In this document: piece after piece, positions 1-9,571 of the stretch | How positions within the stretch are numbered: position 1 is the first letter of the stretch | Layout of the letters: each line of letters begins with the position of its first letter | NCBI GenBank assembly: GCA_014799565.1 | Contig: JAAVHT010000021.1 | Coordinates: 88,861 to 152,860, forward strand | Direction of reading: 5' to 3' | Length of the DNA stretch: 64,000 bases | Source: Clostridiales bacterium | GTDB taxonomy: Bacteria; Bacillota; Clostridia; Oscillospirales; Oscillospiraceae | The notes under the pieces: generated by a model | What the model saw: the letters and a program-made list of their open reading frames with translations, nothing else | What the model was told of the DNA's origin: nothing | The model's database searches: none | Made by a program: the position numbers and the translations under genes

Positions 1-1110
1 ATCCCCATGACCCTCATGCGGGGCTACGGCGGGGGGTGTGACCTGCACACCTGGCTCAACGACTTCATCTTCCCCGCCGAGGCCAAGTGGGATGACCGCT
101 CCCTGGCCGCCGCCACGGGGCTTGGCCTTGCCGAGATGATTGCCTGCGGCGTCACCTGCGTCGCGGATATGTATATGCGCACCGGCGTCATCGCTAAGCA
201 GGTGCTGGACGCGGGCATTTCCGCCAACCTGTCGGTGGGCGGGGTGTACTTCGGTGCGCCCGAGGATTTCTCCCCCGACAAGTGCGGCGACTGCGCCAAC
301 CAGCGGGCCCTCACCGAGGAGTGGCACATGGCCGGGGACGGCCAGATCATCGCCGATGCCTCCATCCACGGCGAGTACACCTCCTCCGCCCCCCTGTGGC
401 AGTGGATGGCGGACTACGCGCTGGAGCACGGCCTGGGTATGCACGTCCACATCTCCGAGACCCGCAAGGAACACGAGGAGTGCAAGGGCCGCCGGGGCGG
501 CCTGACCCCCATCCAGATCCTCAACCAATACGGCGTGTGGGACACCCGGGCCATCGCCGCCCACTGCGTGTGGACCACCCCCGAGGACTGGGCCATCATG
601 GCGGACAAGGGGGTTTCCTGCGTCCACAACCCCTACTCCAACCTGAAACTGGGCTCCGGCGTGGCCCACATCCCCGATATGCTCCAGGCCGGGGTGAACG
701 TGGCCCTGGGCACCGACGGCGTCAGCTCCCACAACAGCGTGGACTTCTTTGACGACATGAAGCTGGCCGCCATCCTCCATAACGGGGTGCGGGTGGATCC
801 CATGGCCCTCACCGCCCGTCAGGCGCTGGAAATGGCCACCGTCAGCGGTGCAAAGGCCCTGGGCCGGAACATCGGGCGCATTGAGGCGGGCGCCGTGGCC
901 GACCTGATCCTGGTGGACTTTGACTCCCCCAACCTGATCCCCTGCCATGACGAGGCGGAAAACCTGGTGTTCTCCGCCCATGGCTCCAATGTGTGGATGA
1001 ATATGGCCCGGGGCAAAATCATATACAAAAACGGGGCTTTCCTGACTTTGGATCTGGAGAAGATCCGCGCCGAGGTCAAGCAGTACGCCCTGCCCCTTAT
1101 CTTCCGTTGA
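1..1110 (+). CDS. Amidohydrolase family protein (SsnA/MtaD-like deaminase), 5' end cut by window edge
   Basis: ORF open in frame from base 1; amidohydrolase motifs such as GMHVHISET, AAHCVW, ALGTDGVSSHNSVDFF, GRIEAGAVADLILVD. Confidence 0.85.
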   Translation: MPMTLMRGYGGGCDLHTWLNDFIFPAEAKWDDRSLAAATGLGLAEMIACGVTCVADMYMRTGVIAKQVLDAGISANLSVGGVYFGAPEDFSPDKCGDCANQRALTEEWHMAGDGQIIADASIHGEYTSSAPLWQWMADYALEHGLGMHVHISETRKEHEECKGRRGGLTPIQILNQYGVWDTRAIAAHCVWTTPEDWAIMADKGVSCVHNPYSNLKLGSGVAHIPDMLQAGVNVALGTDGVSSHNSVDFFDDMKLAAILHNGVRVDPMALTARQALEMATVSGAKALGRNIGRIEAGAVADLILVDFDSPNLIPCHDEAENLVFSAHGSNVWMNMARGKIIYKNGAFLTLDLEKIRAEVKQYALPLIFR

Positions 1111-1128
1111 TGGGAAAGGTCTGAGGAT

Positions 1129-2805
1129 ATGTCTGCATCCACCCCAAAAAAGAATACCTTTTTCGGCGGCGCCGCCATTCTGGCGGCCAGCGTCGTGCTG
1201 GTCAAGGTCATCGGCGCGCTGTACAAGATCCCTCTGGGCGGCATCCTCACCGACGCGGCCTTTGCCGACTTCAACACCGCCTATTATATCTATTCCCTGC
1301 TCATCATCATCTCCACCGGCGGCCTGCCGGTGGCTCTGTCCAAGATGGTGTCCGAGGCCCACGCCCAGAACCGGGGCAATCAGGTGCAAAAGGTCTTTCG
1401 GCTGTCCATGGTGGCTTTCTGTACCCTGGGCGCGCTGAGCTGCGCCATCATGCTCTTCTTCCCCAAGCAGCTGGCGGAGCTGATGAACAACTCCCACAGC
1501 TATTGGAGCATTCTGGCTCTGGCCCCCGCCCTGTTTTTCATCTGCCCCATGTCCGCCCTGCGCGGGTACTTCCAGGGCCACTCCCTGATGACCCCCACCG
1601 CCGTGTCCCAGGTCATCGAGGCACTGTGCAAGCTGGTCATCGGCCTGGCCCTGGCCAAGATGATGGTGGGCGCGGGGATGGACGAGTCCCAGACCGCCGG
1701 CGGCGCCATTCTGGGCGTGTCGGTGGGCTGCGCCCTGGGCATGGTGTATATGTTTTTCTGCTACGGGCGCTTCCGCCTGTCCCTGCCCAAGTTCCGGGAC
1801 AGGCCGGATGAGTCGGAGAAGATCCTGTCCACCCTGACCAAGCTGGCCATTCCCATCACCCTTGGCTCGTCGGTGATGGCGGTGGTCAACCTGCTGGATT
1901 CCAGCATCATCATGGGCCGGCTCCAGGACGCCGCCGGCTTCACCGAGGAGACCGCCCGCACCCTGAAGGGCATCTACGACAAGGCCATGACCCTCTATAA
2001 TCTGCCCGCCTCCTTCATGGTTCCCCTGACGGCCAGCGTGGTTCCCGCGGTGTCCGCCGCCCGGGCCACGAAAAATTACCGGCAGGCCGCCCAGGTCAGC
2101 GAGACCGCCCTGCGCACCACCGCCCTGCTGGCCATACCCGCCGGGGTGGGGCTGTTCGCCCTGGGCGAGCCCATCATCCGGCTGCTCTATCCCAGCACCG
2201 ACGTGGCCCTGGCGGGCTGGATGCTGTCCATGCTGGGCCTCGCTTCCATCTGTGTGTGCATCATGCTGGTGTGCAATTCCATCATGCAGGCCCACCGGCT
2301 GGTCTCCATCCCGGTACTCACTACCGCCATCGGGTGCGTCCTCAAAATCATCATCAACTATGTGCTGGTGGGCAAACCCGACATCAACATCCAGGGCGGC
2401 CCCATCGGCACCCTGGTGTGCTTTGCCGTCATCGCCCTGCTGGATCTGGTCATCATCAAACTGGCCCTGCCTCGCTCCCTGAGCTATGTCCGGGTGTTCG
2501 CCAAGCCTGCGGCGGCCGCCGCCGCCATGGGCGCGTCCGTCTGGGCCGTCTACGGGCTGGCGTCCAAGCTGCTGGTCAAGCTGACCGCCTTCCAGGCCCT
2601 GGGTGAGGACGAAATGCCCCTGCTCACCGAGGCGGGCGAAGCCATCCTGTCCTGGAAGGGGAACGCCCTGTCGGTGATCGCCGCCATCGGGGTGGGCGTC
2701 ATCGTCTATTTCGCCTTGGTGCTGCTCACCCATGCCATCTCTCGGGAAGATTTGGCCCTCATGCCCAAGGGGGATAAGATCGCCCGGCTGCTCCGTATCC
2801 CGTAA
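1129..2805 (+). CDS. Polysaccharide biosynthesis / SpoVB-MurJ-like multi-TM flippase
   Basis: 558 aa multi-TM protein; N-terminal FFGGAAILAASVVLVKVIGALYKIPLG typical of the SpoVB family. Confidence 0.85.
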   Translation: MSASTPKKNTFFGGAAILAASVVLVKVIGALYKIPLGGILTDAAFADFNTAYYIYSLLIIISTGGLPVALSKMVSEAHAQNRGNQVQKVFRLSMVAFCTLGALSCAIMLFFPKQLAELMNNSHSYWSILALAPALFFICPMSALRGYFQGHSLMTPTAVSQVIEALCKLVIGLALAKMMVGAGMDESQTAGGAILGVSVGCALGMVYMFFCYGRFRLSLPKFRDRPDESEKILSTLTKLAIPITLGSSVMAVVNLLDSSIIMGRLQDAAGFTEETARTLKGIYDKAMTLYNLPASFMVPLTASVVPAVSAARATKNYRQAAQVSETALRTTALLAIPAGVGLFALGEPIIRLLYPSTDVALAGWMLSMLGLASICVCIMLVCNSIMQAHRLVSIPVLTTAIGCVLKIIINYVLVGKPDINIQGGPIGTLVCFAVIALLDLVIIKLALPRSLSYVRVFAKPAAAAAAMGASVWAVYGLASKLLVKLTAFQALGEDEMPLLTEAGEAILSWKGNALSVIAAIGVGVIVYFALVLLTHAISREDLALMPKGDKIARLLRIP

Positions 2806-2881
2806 TTTTTACGCTTCAAGCCTCTTTTCGGGGGCAAAAGCTAAACTTTCGTGCAAAATCTATTGCAATTCAGGTGACACT

Positions 2882-3679
2882 ATGGTAAACTGGTCAGCGA
2901 AATCGTCCTATAACTGTAAGGATCTGGAAGAAATTGTCCGCATCCTGCGCCACCCCGGCGGCTGTCCCTGGGATCAGGAGCAGACCCACCAGTCCATCCG
3001 CCGCAATTTCCTGGAGGAATCCTACGAAGTGGCTGAGGCCATCGACCGGGACGACGTGGATGGCCTGAAGGAGGAGCTGGGCGACGTGCTTCTCCAGGTG
3101 TACTTCCACACCTCCATCGAGGAGGACGCGGGCCGGTTCACCCTGGACGACGTGGCGGACGGCGTGTGTAAAAAGCTGATTTACCGTCACCCCCATGTGT
3201 TTGGGGATGTGTCGGTGGATTCCACCGATCAGGTTCTCTCCAACTGGGAGGAACTGAAAAAGAAGGAGAAGCACCAAGAGACCCAGGCCGACGCGGTGGA
3301 CGCCGTGGCCCGCACCCTGCCCGCGCTTTGGCGGGCGGAGAAGATGAAGAAAAAAGCCGCCAAGACCGGCTTTGACTGGTCGGACATATCCGGCGCGCTG
3401 GACAAGCTTTCCGAGGAGCTGGATGAGTTGCGCGCCGCCGTGCAGGAAGGAGACGGCGACCCGGCGGAGGAGCTGGGCGATCTGCTGCTGGCCGCGGTCA
3501 GCGTGGGCAGGTTCCTGAACGCCGACCCGGAGGACGCCCTTCACGCCGCCTGCGATAAGTTTTCCGCCCGTTTCCGCAAAACGGAGGAACTGACGGCGGG
3601 GCGCGGCCTGAAGATGGACGAGCTGTCGGAAGAAGAGCTTCACGCCATCTGGGTCGAGGCCAAAACCCATCTGCATTGA
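2882..3679 (+). CDS. mazG: Nucleoside triphosphate pyrophosphohydrolase MazG
   Basis: LRHPGGCPWDQEQTHQSIRRNFLEESYEVAEAID...LKEELGDVLLQVYFH motif; start trimmed to ATG 2882 (ORF track begins at 2732). Confidence 0.92.
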   Translation: MVNWSAKSSYNCKDLEEIVRILRHPGGCPWDQEQTHQSIRRNFLEESYEVAEAIDRDDVDGLKEELGDVLLQVYFHTSIEEDAGRFTLDDVADGVCKKLIYRHPHVFGDVSVDSTDQVLSNWEELKKKEKHQETQADAVDAVARTLPALWRAEKMKKKAAKTGFDWSDISGALDKLSEELDELRAAVQEGDGDPAEELGDLLLAAVSVGRFLNADPEDALHAACDKFSARFRKTEELTAGRGLKMDELSEEELHAIWVEAKTHLH

Positions 3680-3802
3680 CAACTTACAGCGTCATTCGCG
3701 CTTTAAGTTATATATTCTGCGGCCGGAGCCGCAATCATGAAAGGCAGTGACGCGCCACCGCGCGGCCTTGCTGGAACACAAATTTTAGGAGGAAGAAAAA
3801 AC

Positions 3803-4078
3803 ATGAACAAAACCGAACTGATCGCCGCCGTGGCGGAGAAGACCGGCCTGTCCAAGAAGGACAGCGACGCCGCCGTGGCCGCCGTGGTGGATGCCATTAC
3901 CGAGTCCCTGGTGAACGGCGAGAAGGTGCAGCTGGTGGGCTTTGGCTCCTTCGAGGTGAAGAGCCGCGCCGCCCGCATGGGCCGCAACCCCCACACCAAG
4001 GAGCAGATTGAGATTCCCGCGTCCAAGGTGCCCGTGTTCAAGGCCGGCAAGGCCCTCAAGGACACCGTGGCGAAATAA
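3803..4078 (+). CDS. hup: HU family DNA-binding protein
   Basis: [20 protein letters not shown]...[45 protein letters not shown] aggagg upstream of ATG 3803. Confidence 0.95.
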   Translation: MNKTELIAAVAEKTGLSKKDSDAAVAAVVDAITESLVNGEKVQLVGFGSFEVKSRAARMGRNPHTKEQIEIPASKVPVFKAGKALKDTVAK

Positions 4079-4133
4079 TATAAATATATTCCCACCTCCT
4101 CTGGGGGTGGGAATCATGTTATGGAGGATCATC

Positions 4134-4376
4134 ATGAGATTGGATAAATGGCTGAAGGTGTCCCGGCTCATCAAGCGGCGCACCGTGGCCAACGAAGCCT
4201 GTGACGCCGGGCGGGTGACCGCCAACGGCCGTCCGGTGAAAGCGTCCTATGACGTGAAGCCCGGGGACGTGCTGGAGCTGAAGTTCGGCGAGAAGCTGAT
4301 CCGGGTGGAGGTGCTGTCCACCGCCGACATCGTGGGCAAGGCGGACGCGGAGGCCATGTACCGCCAGATCGTATAA
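4134..4376 (+). CDS. S4-domain RNA-binding protein (RqcP/Hsp15-like)
   Basis: MRLDKWLKVSRLIKRRTVANEACDAGRVTANGRPVKASYDVKPGDVLEL; start ATG 4134 with ggagg upstream. Confidence 0.88.
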   Translation: MRLDKWLKVSRLIKRRTVANEACDAGRVTANGRPVKASYDVKPGDVLELKFGEKLIRVEVLSTADIVGKADAEAMYRQIV

Positions 4377-4412
4377 CACATAGATAAACACTATAGAGAG
4401 GAAGCGTTTCAC

Positions 4413-4820
4413 ATGGAAAAGCAGAACAAGAAAAAACTTGCTCCGGTATTGGCAGTCGCGGCCTTTATCGCGCTGGCCGTAGTGCTGGCGCTGGTGTGGC
4501 AGTTCACCCGTCCCGCCCCCGCGGCGGGGGCCAAGCACATCACGGTGGAGGTCGTCCACAAGGACGAGAGCACCAAGACCTTCACCTATGACACCGACGA
4601 GGAGTATCTGGCCGAGGTGCTGGTGGCCGAGGGGCTCATCTCGGGCGACGAGAGCGAGTTCGGCCTGTACGTCAAGACAGTGGACGGTGAGACCGCCGAC
4701 TATGACGTGGATCAGAGCTGGTGGGCCCTGTCCATCAACGGGGAGTTTGCCCAGACCGGCGTCAGCGCCACCCCGGTGTACGACGGGGACGCCTACACCT
4801 GGACTTACACCGTCGGCTGA
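4413..4820 (+). CDS. DUF4430-type exported/anchored protein (transcobalamin C-terminal-like fold family)
   Basis: 135 aa, N-terminal TM segment; KTFTYDTDEEYLAEVLVAEGLISGDESEFGLYVKTVDGE...WWALSINGE pattern. Confidence 0.75.
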   Translation: MEKQNKKKLAPVLAVAAFIALAVVLALVWQFTRPAPAAGAKHITVEVVHKDESTKTFTYDTDEEYLAEVLVAEGLISGDESEFGLYVKTVDGETADYDVDQSWWALSINGEFAQTGVSATPVYDGDAYTWTYTVG

Positions 4821-4821
4821 C

Positions 4822-5331
4822 ATGGCCCGCACCCTTGCCCGGAGGATCGCCCTCTTCGGCCTGCTGGGCGGGCTGCTCTTCGCCGCCAAGATGGCCATGG
4901 CCCCCCTGCCCAACATCGAGCCGGTGTCCCTGCTGGTGATGCTGTACGCCGTGTGTTTCGGCTGGCGGGGACTGTATGCCGTTTATGTCTACGTACTCCT
5001 GGAATACGCCGTCTGGGGTCTCCAGCTCTGGTCGGTGTTCTACTTATACGTGTGGCTCATCCTGTTCTGTCTGGCCCGCCTGCTGCGGAAGATGGAGTCT
5101 CCCCTGGGTTGGGCGGCATTGTCCGGCCTGTTTGGGCTAAGCTTCGGGGCGCTGTGCGCCCTCACCTACTGGGCGGCGGGGGGCTGGGCGGCAGCACTGT
5201 CCTGGTGGCTGTCGGGCATCCCCTGGGATCTTGTCCATGGCGTCGCCAACTTCGCCATCGCCCTGGTGCTGTTCAATCCCCTGCGCGGGCTGCTCACCAA
5301 GCTGCGCGGCCAATACGGCTTCAACCGATAA
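4822..5331 (+). CDS. Multi-TM protein, probable ECF transporter S component
   Basis: start ATG 4822 immediately after upstream stop; about 6 hydrophobic segments, FAAKMAMAPLPNIEPVSLLVMLYAVCFGWRGLYAVYVYVLLEY resembles ECF S proteins. Confidence 0.65.
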   Translation: MARTLARRIALFGLLGGLLFAAKMAMAPLPNIEPVSLLVMLYAVCFGWRGLYAVYVYVLLEYAVWGLQLWSVFYLYVWLILFCLARLLRKMESPLGWAALSGLFGLSFGALCALTYWAAGGWAAALSWWLSGIPWDLVHGVANFAIALVLFNPLRGLLTKLRGQYGFNR

Positions 5332-5368
5332 AAACCGGGCTCCGGCTTACGCCGGAACCCGGTTTTTT
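5331..5368. terminator. Bidirectional intrinsic terminator between convergent genes
   Basis: AAAACCGGGCTCCGGC-TTAC-GCCGGAACCCGGTTTTTT hairpin. Confidence 0.85.
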
Positions 5369-7205
5369 ACCGCAATTCTTTCATGATCCGCGCAATCAAT
5401 TCCACCCGGCGGAATGGGGTCATGAGATACCACCCGTCGGTGTAGGGCTCCATGTCCCGGGCGGTTTTCACCGACAGCTCCAGGGCCAGATCCTCCGCCT
5501 CCTCCCGGCCCAGGCCCTCATAGCGCCTCACGATCTCCTCCGGCACAGATACCCCCGCCACCTCGTTGTTGAGGAACAGGGCGTTGCGGTGGCTGACGAT
5601 GGGGAACACGCCGCCCAGGATCTTCCCGTTCAGCCGCTCCCGGGCCAGCGCCAGGTTTTCCAGCGCCCGGGGGGAGTGGACAGGTTGGGTGAGGAAACCA
5701 GCCGCCCCGGCCTCTTCCTTCTCCAGGGCCAGCTCCAGCTGCTTCCGGAAGTTGACGGCGTTCACGTTCAGCGCCCCGAAGATCTGGAAGGGGGCGGACA
5801 GGCCGTGGCCGGTCAGGCCGCTGACATAGCGGATCAGCTTCCGGGAGTTGAAGTTGAATACGCTCTTCACCTCGTCCCGATCCTCGGTGGGGACGGGGTC
5901 GCCGGTGACCAGCAGCACGTTGCGCACGCCCTCCATGCTCAGCCCCAGCAGCAGCGCCTTGGTGGCGTTCAGGTTGCGGTCCCGGCAGGTCATATGGGGC
6001 AGGGGTTCCATCCCCGTCTCCCGGCGGATCTTACAGGCCAGCAGGCAGCTGTCCGCCCTGGGGCGGCCCACCGGGCAGTCGGACACGGTGACGGCGTCCG
6101 CTCCCGCGTCCCGCAGGGCCCGAACCCCGGCCATAAAGGTATCCACCTGGTCGTCCGCCGGCGGGTCCAGCTCCACGGCGACCACCCGCTTTCCCGCCTC
6201 CAGCTTATCCCGTAGGCGGTTCCGCCCAGGTTGTTTCTCCATCCTGACCCTGGGCTGGGCCAGGGCGGCCGGCAGGCCGCCGGGACAGTCGTTCGGCAGG
6301 CAGTCGGCAGACTGCCGGACCGGTCGTTGGGGCGAAGCCCCAATGACGGTTCCAGTCGAATGACGTCCCCCGCCCAATGCCCCAGCAGTAGCCGCGATGT
6401 GCCGGGGTGTGGTGCCGCAGCAGCCGCCCACAATGGCCGCCCCCGCCCCGGCGATGTCCGCCATCTGGGCGGCGAAGTAGTCCGCCTGACCCTGGTATAC
6501 CACCCTCCGGCCCAGCACCGTTGGGTAGCCCGCGTTGGGCATCACAGAGAGAAATTTCCCGTTCAAAACACTCAGATCCAGCCCCCGGACAAATTCCAGC
6601 AGATGGTGGGGGCCGGACACGCAGTTGAAGCCCACCGCGTCCACCCCGTCCAGGCCGGCGGCCCGCTCAAAGAGGGCGCGGCCCGGCAGGCCCTCCCGGG
6701 TCATCCCGTCCGCCCCCACGGCAAAGGACACCAGCAGGAACGCCTCGGGGCAGCGTCCCTTGATGTACCGGGCCAGCTCGGAGACACCCTCGTCGGAGGA
6801 CAGGGTCTCCACCACGAAATGGGTCAGCCCCTCATCCAGAAACACCTCCGCCTGCTGGCGGTAATACTCCCCAGGGGGCAACTCCCCCTCCGGGGGCGCG
6901 GGGCCCAGGTCGGCAAACACATAAGCCCCGAAGGGTTGGGCCGCCTCCAGGGCGAGGCGGCACCCCGCCTCGATGAGCCTCCGGGCCTCCTCCCCGTCCG
7001 TCCCCACGTCGAAGGTGTTGGTGCGGATGGCGCGGGTGCCCGCCTCCAGATAGGAGCGGTGGATGGCCGTAATCTCCTCTGGGTGATTCAAATTGGCCAG
7101 CTCGCACTGGGCCTCGGCCCTGCCGGGGCGGGAGGCAAAGTACGTGCCCATGGCCCCGTCAAACAGCAGGGGCTTCCCCTGCGCCAAATACTCTCGAATG
7201 TTCAT
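5367..7205 (-). CDS. Bifunctional homocysteine S-methyltransferase / methylenetetrahydrofolate reductase (YitJ-like)
   Basis: N-terminal Hcy-methyltransferase (LLFDGAMGTYFASR, GGCCGTTPRHI) fused to MTHFR domain (VVAVELDPPADDQVDTF...NVLLVTGDPVP). Confidence 0.9.
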   Translation of the reverse strand: MNIREYLAQGKPLLFDGAMGTYFASRPGRAEAQCELANLNHPEEITAIHRSYLEAGTRAIRTNTFDVGTDGEEARRLIEAGCRLALEAAQPFGAYVFADLGPAPPEGELPPGEYYRQQAEVFLDEGLTHFVVETLSSDEGVSELARYIKGRCPEAFLLVSFAVGADGMTREGLPGRALFERAAGLDGVDAVGFNCVSGPHHLLEFVRGLDLSVLNGKFLSVMPNAGYPTVLGRRVVYQGQADYFAAQMADIAGAGAAIVGGCCGTTPRHIAATAGALGGGRHSTGTVIGASPQRPVRQSADCLPNDCPGGLPAALAQPRVRMEKQPGRNRLRDKLEAGKRVVAVELDPPADDQVDTFMAGVRALRDAGADAVTVSDCPVGRPRADSCLLACKIRRETGMEPLPHMTCRDRNLNATKALLLGLSMEGVRNVLLVTGDPVPTEDRDEVKSVFNFNSRKLIRYVSGLTGHGLSAPFQIFGALNVNAVNFRKQLELALEKEEAGAAGFLTQPVHSPRALENLALARERLNGKILGGVFPIVSHRNALFLNNEVAGVSVPEEIVRRYEGLGREEAEDLALELSVKTARDMEPYTDGWYLMTPFRRVELIARIMKELR

Positions 7206-9571
7206 GCGCCAAACACCTTCCGGGCAATCTCCACCGACTGGCGGGCATCTTTTGCGTAGTAGTCCGCCCCCATCTCGCTGGCGTACTCGGGGGTCACCAC
7301 CGCGCCGCCCACCCAGACCACCGGGGGAACGGGCAGGGCCTTGAGCTGCCGGATGGTCTCTTCCATGGCGGGCAGAGTGGTGGTCATCAGGGCAGACAGT
7401 CCCACCAGTTTGATATTCTGCTCCTTCACCGTGTCCACGACGACCTCGGGCGGCACGTCCCGGCCCAGGTCAACGGCCTCATAGCCGTAGTTCTCCATCA
7501 CCGTGCGCACGATGTTTTTGCCGATGTCGTGGATGTCCCCCTTGACGGTGGCGATGGCGAATTTGCCCTTCTTCACCGGAGCGCCGCCCTTTTGGGCCAC
7601 AGACGCCTTGATGACCTCGAAGACGGCCTGAGCCGCCTGGGCGGCGCTCAGGAGCTGGGGCAGGAAGGCCCGCCCCGCCTCATAGTCCTCCCCCACCTTG
7701 TCCAGGGCGGGGATGAGCCGCCCCTCCACCAGGGACAGCTCGTCCTGGCTTTGCAACGCCTCCTTCGCCAACCGTCCGGCGTCTCCCTCCAGCCCCCGGA
7801 TGATGGCATCCTCCAGGGTGAGACCCTTCCCCGGCGCGGCGGGGGCTGCTTTCGCCACCGGGGCGGCGTCGGCAAACCGGGCAATGTAGTCCCGGCTGCC
7901 CGCGTCCTCGCCGGACAGCACCTTGAAGGCCGCCACCGCGTCCATCATCTCCCGCTGGTTGGGGTTTATGATGGGCAGGGTGAGCCCCGCGGCCATGGCC
8001 TGGATGAGGAAATTCTGGGTGACCAGGGGCCGGTTGGGCAGGCCGAAGGAGATGTTGGACACCCCCAGCACCACCTGGAGGCCCAGCTCCTCCCGCACCA
8101 TGCGCACCGCTTTCAGAGTCTCCCGGGCCTGCTCCTGCTGGGCGGACACGGTGAGGGTCAGGCAGTCGATCCACACGTCCTCTGCCGGGATACCATAGCT
8201 CAGTGCCGCGTCCAAAATGCGGCGGGCGATGGCCACCCGGCCCTCGGCGGTCTGGGGGATGCCCTTTTCGTCCAGGCACAGACCCACCACGCTGGCCCCG
8301 TATTTCTTCACGATGGGCAAAATGCGATCCAGCACCGCCCGCTCGCCGTTCACCGAGTTCACCGCAGCCTTGCCGTTGTATACCCGCAGCCCCGCCTCCA
8401 GGGCGGCCGGGTTGGAGGAATCCAATTGCAGGGGCAGGGAGACGGCGCTCTGGATCTTCTTCACCACCCGGGGGAGCATAGCCACCTCGTCCACCCCGGG
8501 GAAGCCCACGTTCACGTCCAGGATGTCCGCCCCTGCGTCCTCCTGCTGGACGGCCACGTCCAGGATATAGTCCAGGTCGTTTTCCAGCAGGGCCTGCTGG
8601 AAGCGCTTTTTCCCCGTGGGGTTGACCCGCTCGCCGATGACCCGCACCCCGTCCAGAGCGCAGGGGGTCATGGCAGAGCACACAAAACCCATAGATCGGT
8701 ACACACGGGGAGCAGGCATTCTGCTTTCCAGCGCCTCCGCCAACGCCCGGATATACTCCGGCGAGGTGCCGCAGCAGCCGCCGAAGATGGTGACGCCCAC
8801 GTCCAGGCAGGGGGCCAGCGCCTTGACGAAGTCCTCCGGGCCCATGTCATAGGCCCCGGTGGCCGGGTCGGGCAGGCCCGCGTTGGGCTTGGCGATGACG
8901 GGCAGGCGGGTGTTCTCGCACAGCTCCTTGAGCAGCGGAGCCAGCAGGTCGGGGCCAAGGGAGCAGTTCAGCCCGATGGCGTCCGCCCCCAGCCCCTCCA
9001 GCGTCCGGGCCATGGAGGCAATGGTACAGCCAGTGAAAGTGCGGCCGTTTTGCTCAAAGGACATGGTGACGAACACCGGCAGATTTGTGTTCTCCTTCAC
9101 CGCCAGCAGGGCTGCTTTAGCCTCGTACAGGTCGGTCATGGTCTCGATGACCGCCAGATCGGCCCCCGCCTTTTCGCCTGCCACGGCCACCTCTTTGAAC
9201 CACTCATAGGCCTGCTCGAAGGACAGCGTGCCCAAGGGTTCCAGCAGCTCCCCCAGGGGCCCCATGTCCAAGGACACCTTCACAGACGTCCCGGTGGCGG
9301 CCTCCTTGGCAATGGCGACGGCGGCGGACACCACCTCGTCTACACTGTGGCCCGTCCCGGCCAGCTTGGGGGCGCTGGCCCCAAAGGTGTTGGCATAGAT
9401 GATATTGCTCCCGGCGTCGATGTACTCCCGGTAAACGCTTCGGAGCAAGTCGGGTTGGGTAAAGTTCAGCAGTTCCGGCTTGCCCCCGGGGGGCAGGCCC
9501 TTTTGCTGCAAAACGGTGCCCATGGCGCCGTCCAGAATGACGATCCCATCGTATAAGAAATCAAGTTCCAC
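7202..9571 (-). CDS. metH: Cobalamin-dependent methionine synthase core (Hcy, pterin and B12 domains, no activation domain)
   Basis: VILDGAMGTVLQQKGL, GGCCGTSPEYI, VIGERVNPTGKKRFQQAL pterin-binding domain, KGDIHDIGKNIV B12-binding motif (DxHxxG). Confidence 0.93.
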   Translation of the reverse strand: MELDFLYDGIVILDGAMGTVLQQKGLPPGGKPELLNFTQPDLLRSVYREYIDAGSNIIYANTFGASAPKLAGTGHSVDEVVSAAVAIAKEAATGTSVKVSLDMGPLGELLEPLGTLSFEQAYEWFKEVAVAGEKAGADLAVIETMTDLYEAKAALLAVKENTNLPVFVTMSFEQNGRTFTGCTIASMARTLEGLGADAIGLNCSLGPDLLAPLLKELCENTRLPVIAKPNAGLPDPATGAYDMGPEDFVKALAPCLDVGVTIFGGCCGTSPEYIRALAEALESRMPAPRVYRSMGFVCSAMTPCALDGVRVIGERVNPTGKKRFQQALLENDLDYILDVAVQQEDAGADILDVNVGFPGVDEVAMLPRVVKKIQSAVSLPLQLDSSNPAALEAGLRVYNGKAAVNSVNGERAVLDRILPIVKKYGASVVGLCLDEKGIPQTAEGRVAIARRILDAALSYGIPAEDVWIDCLTLTVSAQQEQARETLKAVRMVREELGLQVVLGVSNISFGLPNRPLVTQNFLIQAMAAGLTLPIINPNQREMMDAVAAFKVLSGEDAGSRDYIARFADAAPVAKAAPAAPGKGLTLEDAIIRGLEGDAGRLAKEALQSQDELSLVEGRLIPALDKVGEDYEAGRAFLPQLLSAAQAAQAVFEVIKASVAQKGGAPVKKGKFAIATVKGDIHDIGKNIVRTVMENYGYEAVDLGRDVPPEVVVDTVKEQNIKLVGLSALMTTTLPAMEETIRQLKALPVPPVVWVGGAVVTPEYASEMGADYYAKDARQSVEIARKVFGA

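Noticed and set aside
7529-9556. 675-aa plus-strand ORF
   Set aside because: Antisense to metH; no recognisable domain, composition of a shadow ORF.
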